Origin: Streptomyces sp. Ncost-T10-10d
Lineage (GTDB): Bacteria; Actinomycetota; Actinomycetes; Streptomycetales; Streptomycetaceae
NCBI RefSeq assembly: GCF_900091955.1
Contig: NZ_FMDF01000160.1
Location: 1-64,000 of the forward strand
Length of the DNA stretch: 64,000 nucleotides
Reading direction: 5' to 3'
The translations under genes were made by a program, and so were the position numbers. The notes under the pieces were generated by a model, which worked only from the letters and a program-made list of their open reading frames with translations, was not told the origin of the DNA and ran no database searches. How positions within the stretch are numbered: position 1 is the first letter of the stretch; each line of letters opens with the position of its first letter. Shown piece after piece: positions 60,514 to 64,000 of this stretch.

Positions 60514-61722
60514 ATGCGCACCTACCGGGAACTCTTCCGAACGCCTCAGTTCGGACCGCTCTTCGCGACCAGTGCCGTGCAGGTCGCCGGGTCGACGATG
60601 AGCGGGCTGGCCCTCGGCAGCCTCGTCTACGCCGCGACCGAATCGCCGCTGCTCGCCGCCCTGTCCATGTTCGGCTCCTCGCTCGCCCAGGTGATCGGGG
60701 CGACCGTGCTGATGTCGGCGGCGGACCGCCTGCCGCCACGGGCCGCGATGACCGGCATGGCGCTCGCCTTCGGGCTGGCCACCGCCGTCCTCGCCGTCCC
60801 CGGGCTTCCGCTGCCGATGGTCTTCGCGATCATCCTGATGCAGGGTGTGGTCGCCGCCGTGGGCGGCGGTGTGCGGTACGGCCTGCTCAATGAGGTGCTG
60901 CCCAAGGACGGCTATCTGCTGGGGCGTTCCGTACTGAACATGTGCGTCGGCCTGATGCAGATCGGCGGTTTCGCGCTCGGCGGGCTGCTGGTGACGACGC
61001 TGTCCGCGCGCGGCACACTGCTCGTCGCCGCCGCCCTGTATCTGATGGGTGCGGCCGTGGCCCGGTTCGGGCTGGCACGCCGTCCGCCGCGCGCCGCCGG
61101 GCGGCCGTCGGTTGCGCAGACGTGGCGGACCAATGCCGTGCTGTGGTCCTCGGGCCCGCGCCGCCGGGTCTATCTCGCGCTCTGGGTGCCGAACGGGCTG
61201 ATCGTCGGCTGCGAGTCGCTGTTCGTCCCGTACTCCCCGAAGCACGCGGGGCTCCTCTTCGCGTTCGGCGCGTTGGGGATGCTCGTCGGGGACACGGTGG
61301 TGGGCCGGTTCGTCGCACAGCGTTGGCGGGGGCGGCTGGCCATGCCGATGCAGCTGCTCCTGGCCGCCCCGTATCTGCTCTTCGCCGCGCGACCGGCGCT
61401 GCCCGTGGCGTTCGCTCTGGCCGCGCTCGCCTCGGTCGGTTTCTCGGCGAGTCTGCTGTTCCAGGAGCGGCTGATGGCCCTGACCCCGGAGGAGATGACC
61501 GGTCAGGCTCTCGGACTGCACTCCTCCGGCATGCTCACCATGCAGGGCGTCGCGGCCGCGCTCGCGGGCGCCATCGCCCAGCGGACCTCGCCGGGGACCG
61601 CGATGACCGTGATGGCGACGGCCTCACTCGCGGTCACCCTGGCGCTGGCCTTGGCCGGGCGCCGGGCTGCTGAACCGGTCGAGACGGCTACCGGGCCCCG
61701 GCAGGGGGTCAGCGCGACGTGA
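60514..61722 (+). CDS. MFS transporter
   Basis: 402 residues and about twelve helices, starting MRTYRELFRTPQFGPLFATS as in small drug-efflux-like MFS proteins. Charged loop ADRLPPRAAMTGMAL between helices 2 and 3. Substrate unknown; probably an exporter controlled by the divergent regulator. Its 3' end overlaps the convergent GNAT gene by 14 bases. Confidence 0.92.
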   Translation: MRTYRELFRTPQFGPLFATSAVQVAGSTMSGLALGSLVYAATESPLLAALSMFGSSLAQVIGATVLMSAADRLPPRAAMTGMALAFGLATAVLAVPGLPLPMVFAIILMQGVVAAVGGGVRYGLLNEVLPKDGYLLGRSVLNMCVGLMQIGGFALGGLLVTTLSARGTLLVAAALYLMGAAVARFGLARRPPRAAGRPSVAQTWRTNAVLWSSGPRRRVYLALWVPNGLIVGCESLFVPYSPKHAGLLFAFGALGMLVGDTVVGRFVAQRWRGRLAMPMQLLLAAPYLLFAARPALPVAFALAALASVGFSASLLFQERLMALTPEEMTGQALGLHSSGMLTMQGVAAALAGAIAQRTSPGTAMTVMATASLAVTLALALAGRRAAEPVETATGPRQGVSAT

Positions 61723-62167
61723 GGCCGACTTCCAGCAGCGGCAGTTCACGGCCCGGGATCGATCCCGACGGGGTCGCCCCGATCCGTACCGCGCCCATCG
61801 CCAGGTAGAACGGCTCCGCGTTCGGGTCGGCGTCGATGGTGAGGCGTGCGAAACCGAGGCGGCGGGCCTCCGTGATGGTGTACTCGAACAGGAGCCGTCC
61901 GATGCCCCGGCCGATCGCGTCCGGGGCGACGAACATCATGCCGAGGGCGCCCTCGGGCGGGGCGCCGTCCAAGGTGATGAAGCCCAGGACGCGGCCGTCC
62001 TCCTCGGCGACCGTGGTGCGGCGGCGGTCGATGTCGGCCGGGTGCAGGGTGAGTTCGTCGCGGCAGGCGGCGAGGAACGCCTCGTCGTAGCCCCAGTGGG
62101 CCTTCGATGCCAGGGCCAGCTCGGTCAGTGCCGCGGCCTCGGACCGCCGTGCCGGTCGTACCTTCAT
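61709..62167 (-). CDS. GNAT family N-acetyltransferase
   Basis: 152 residues. MKVRPARRSEAAALTELALA is the opening, and acetyl-CoA motif A is GMMFVAPDAIGRGIGRLLFE. The C-terminal part contains IDADPNAEPFYLAMGA. Substrate unknown. The ATG at 62167 was chosen over a long upstream frame that lies on the shadow of the DUF4240 gene. Divergent from that gene. Confidence 0.9.
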   Translation of the reverse strand: MKVRPARRSEAAALTELALASKAHWGYDEAFLAACRDELTLHPADIDRRRTTVAEEDGRVLGFITLDGAPPEGALGMMFVAPDAIGRGIGRLLFEYTITEARRLGFARLTIDADPNAEPFYLAMGAVRIGATPSGSIPGRELPLLEVGLTSR

Positions 62168-62249
62168 GTCCGCCGGACTCCCTTCCCTCGGCTCCCTCGG
62201 CAACTCGCCGCACCCGAGACTGTCAGACCACTCCGGCATGCTGCACCGC

Positions 62250-62783
62250 ATGGACACGACGGACTTCTGGAATCTGATCGACGACGCCCGCGCACAGGTC
62301 ACCGGCCCGGAGGATGCGGAGGCCGTCGTCGAGCGGGCCTCCGCGCTGCTCGCCGCCCGGCCCCGGGACGAGATCGTCGCCGCGCAGCAGTTGTTCTGGG
62401 ACGTGATGGCCGCCTCGTACCGGGCCCCGCTCTGGGCTGCGGCGTACACGGTCAACGGCGGCTGTTCGGACGACGGTTTCGAGTACTTCCGGGGCTGGCT
62501 GATCGCGCAGGGGCGCGAGGTGTTCGAGCGGGTCGTCGCCGATCCGGACACACTGGCCGAGCTGCCGGTGATCAGGGCCGCCGCGCCCGAGGGCCGGGAG
62601 GTGGAGTGCGAGCGGATGCTCGGGATCGCCCGGGACGCGTATCTCGCGGCGACGGGCGAGGAGCTGCCCGGCCATTCGTTCACGATCGACTACCCCGCCC
62701 TGGACCCTGAGTGGGACTTCGACTTCGACGACGCGGGGCGGGTGGCGCTGCGGCTGCCGAAGCTGGACGCGTTGTACGCGTGA
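62250..62783 (+). CDS. DUF4240 domain-containing protein
   Basis: 177 residues beginning MDTTDFWNLIDDARAQVTGP, the DUF4240 pattern, followed by AAYTVNGGCSDDGFEYFRGW. Acidic and soluble. The family occurs widely in actinobacteria without known function. Upstream in-frame ATGs (62238, 62166) are possible but less conserved. Confidence 0.85.
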   Translation: MDTTDFWNLIDDARAQVTGPEDAEAVVERASALLAARPRDEIVAAQQLFWDVMAASYRAPLWAAAYTVNGGCSDDGFEYFRGWLIAQGREVFERVVADPDTLAELPVIRAAAPEGREVECERMLGIARDAYLAATGEELPGHSFTIDYPALDPEWDFDFDDAGRVALRLPKLDALYA

Positions 62784-62838
62784 GCTGAGGGGTGCGGGTT
62801 CCGGACGGCGGCCGGCACCCGCACCGCATCGTGTGCGA

Positions 62839-63489
62839 TCAGTCGAAAATGGGGCCCTGGGTCCGGGTCCGCTTGATCTCGTAGAAGCCGGGGATCGACG
62901 CCACCAGCAGCGTGCCGTCCCACAGCTTCGCCGCCTCCTCGCCCTTCGGGGCGGGGGTGACGACCGGGCCGAAGAAGGCGATCTGCTCGCCGTCCGAGCC
63001 CGGGACGGCGATGACCGGGGTACCGACGTCCTGGCCGACCTTGTCGATGCCCTCCTTGTGGGAGGCGCGCAGCTCGGCGTCGTACGCGTCCGAGTCCGCG
63101 AAGTCCGCCAGCTCGGCCGGCAGGCCGACGTCCCCGAGCGCGCCCACGATCGCCTCGCGGGTGGGGCCCTCGCCCTGGTTGTGGAAGCGGGTGCCGAGCG
63201 CGGTGTAGAGCGGCCCGACGATCTCGTCGCCGTGCTTCTGCTGGGCGGCGATGACGACGCGTACCGGGCCCCAGGCCTTGTTCTCCAGGAGGTCGCGGTA
63301 CTCCTCCGGCAGCTCGTCGAGCTTGTCCTCGTTGAGAACGGCAAGGCTCATCACATGCCAGCGGACCTCGACGTCACGGACCTTCTCCACTTCCAGCATC
63401 CAGCGGGAGGTCATCCAGGCCCAGGGGCAGAGGGGGTCGAACCAGAAATCGGCAGGGGTCTTGCCGGTCGCCGTGCTGTTGTCAGACAT
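62839..63489 (-). CDS. DsbA-family, mycothiol-dependent nitroreductase-like protein
   Basis: 216 residues of the thioredoxin fold, a homologue of mycobacterial Rv2466c. FWFDPLCPWAWMTSRWMLEV carries the redox motif as CPWA, so the second Cys of CPWC is absent; VGTPVIAVPG is the cis-Pro loop. It likely reduces substrates with mycothiol. The ATG at 63489 follows GAGGAG. A sigma-R-type promoter lies at 63527-63553, agreeing with the SigH control of Rv2466c. Confidence 0.92.
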   Translation of the reverse strand: MSDNSTATGKTPADFWFDPLCPWAWMTSRWMLEVEKVRDVEVRWHVMSLAVLNEDKLDELPEEYRDLLENKAWGPVRVVIAAQQKHGDEIVGPLYTALGTRFHNQGEGPTREAIVGALGDVGLPAELADFADSDAYDAELRASHKEGIDKVGQDVGTPVIAVPGSDGEQIAFFGPVVTPAPKGEEAAKLWDGTLLVASIPGFYEIKRTRTQGPIFD

Positions 63490-63526
63490 TTCTCTCCTCT
63501 TGAGGGCGTTCGCACCTGTGCGCGAG

Positions 63527-63553
63527 AACGCCTCAGGGCGCACCGGCCATTCC
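63527..63553 (-). promoter_or_regulatory. Sigma-R (SigH-type) promoter
   Basis: On the minus strand GGAAT (63553-63549), 19 bases, GTT (63529-63527), fitting the sigma-R consensus GGAAT-N18/19-GTT. It lies 38 bases before the start of the DsbA-like gene. Confidence 0.7.
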
Positions 63554-63620
63554 CGCATGCCCGGCCGAGTGGCGACATGGGAGGATCAAACTATTCGAAC
63601 GTGACACAAAGGAGTGTGCC

Positions 63621-64000
63621 GTGCCCGGTGAGAACCTGTCCCGCGACGAGGCCCGCGTGCGGGCCGAGCTGCTGAGCGTCGACGGTTACGAGGTCGCTCT
63701 CGATCTGCGTTCCGCCGTCGGTGGGCCCGAAGGGGACGGCGACGGGGCCTCCTCCGGTCCGCGGACCTTCCGCTCGGTGACCACGATCCGGTTCCGCACC
63801 GCACGGGCGGGGGCGTCGACCTTCGCGGATCTGGTGGCGCCGAGCGTGAACACGGTGACGCTGAACGGGCAGCCGCTCGACCCCGCCGTCGTCTTCGACG
63901 GGACGCGGGTGGCGCTGGAGGAGCTGCCGGAGGGCGACAACGTCCTGGTCGTCGACGCGCAGTGCGCGTACAGCCGGACCGGCGAGGGGATGCACCGGTT
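63621..64000 (+). CDS. pepN: Aminopeptidase N, N-terminal part
   Basis: The first 126 codons are in the window; the gene runs off the right end. It starts at GTG after AAAGGAG and reads MPGENLSRDEARVRAELLSV, then DGYEVALDL, as in Streptomyces PepN. The M1 metalloprotease HExxH motif would lie further right. It removes N-terminal residues from peptides in the cytosol. Divergent from the DsbA-like gene. Confidence 0.9.
   Translation, partial: MPGENLSRDEARVRAELLSVDGYEVALDLRSAVGGPEGDGDGASSGPRTFRSVTTIRFRTARAGASTFADLVAPSVNTVTLNGQPLDPAVVFDGTRVALEELPEGDNVLVVDAQCAYSRTGEGMHR

Overview
This is a high-GC actinobacterial chromosome segment, almost certainly Streptomyces. Third-codon positions are nearly always G or C, and starts are often GTG. 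The left part carries an unbroken run of core genes in the order known from Streptomyces chromosomes: rne, the radical-SAM pair, sfr/pbp2/mreDCB, ndk, folC, valS, clpX, clpP2-clpP1, tig. No prophage, IS element, CRISPR array or rRNA operon was seen.

Region 1 (1-24.5 kb) is the conserved core. From right to left on the minus strand: trigger factor; two ClpP subunits, with a match to the published ClgR operator in front of clpP1; ClpX; valyl-tRNA synthetase; folylpolyglutamate synthase with its DUF4233 partner; nucleoside diphosphate kinase; the spore-wall elongation cluster mreB-mreC-mreD-pbp2-sfr; a CYTH/CHAD phosphate-handling protein; a B12-binding radical SAM protein; an unusual internally repeated membrane protein; the radical-SAM-associated TIGR03936 protein; and the start of ribonuclease E/G. 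Strong hairpin terminators separate most units. tRNA-Pro(UGG) and tRNA-Gly(UCC) close the region.

Region 2 (24.5-43.4 kb) is mixed. It holds a small membrane protein, a membrane acyltransferase, an HD-domain protein and a two-gene MacB/FtsX-type ABC transporter preceded by 28-bp tandem repeats. It also holds a cation/proton antiporter that may start at ATC, a membrane PP2C phosphatase, an Eis-like acetyltransferase, a Nei/Fpg glycosylase, RpiB, two paralogous amino-acid permeases, an FAD-linked oxidase, BioY, a histidine phosphatase and an FGGY kinase.

Region 3 (42-47.5 kb) is a sugar or polyol catabolic locus: DeoR regulator, 2-hydroxyacid dehydrogenase and two FGGY kinases. Its ABC importer genes appear to have been removed by at least two internal deletions. 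Short scars remain that still carry start and stop signals coupled to the neighbouring genes.

Region 4 (47.5-52 kb) has an ECF sigma/anti-sigma pair divergent from an unlisted 58-residue His-rich peptide gene and an ABC exporter. Next comes an Fe-superoxide dismutase with a well-formed Nur (nickel repressor) box. The juxtaposition suggests a metal-handling neighbourhood, which is an inference.

Region 5 (52-64 kb) is accessory sequence: hydrolase, O-methyltransferase, CatB-type acetyltransferase and MOSC protein, then a decayed stretch with frameshifts and a partial MOSC duplication. It continues with an endonuclease-VII-like HNH protein, an ArsR-like repressor divergent from an MFS exporter with a clear palindromic operator, a GNAT protein, a DUF4240 protein, a DsbA/mycoredoxin-type protein with a sigma-R promoter, and the start of pepN.
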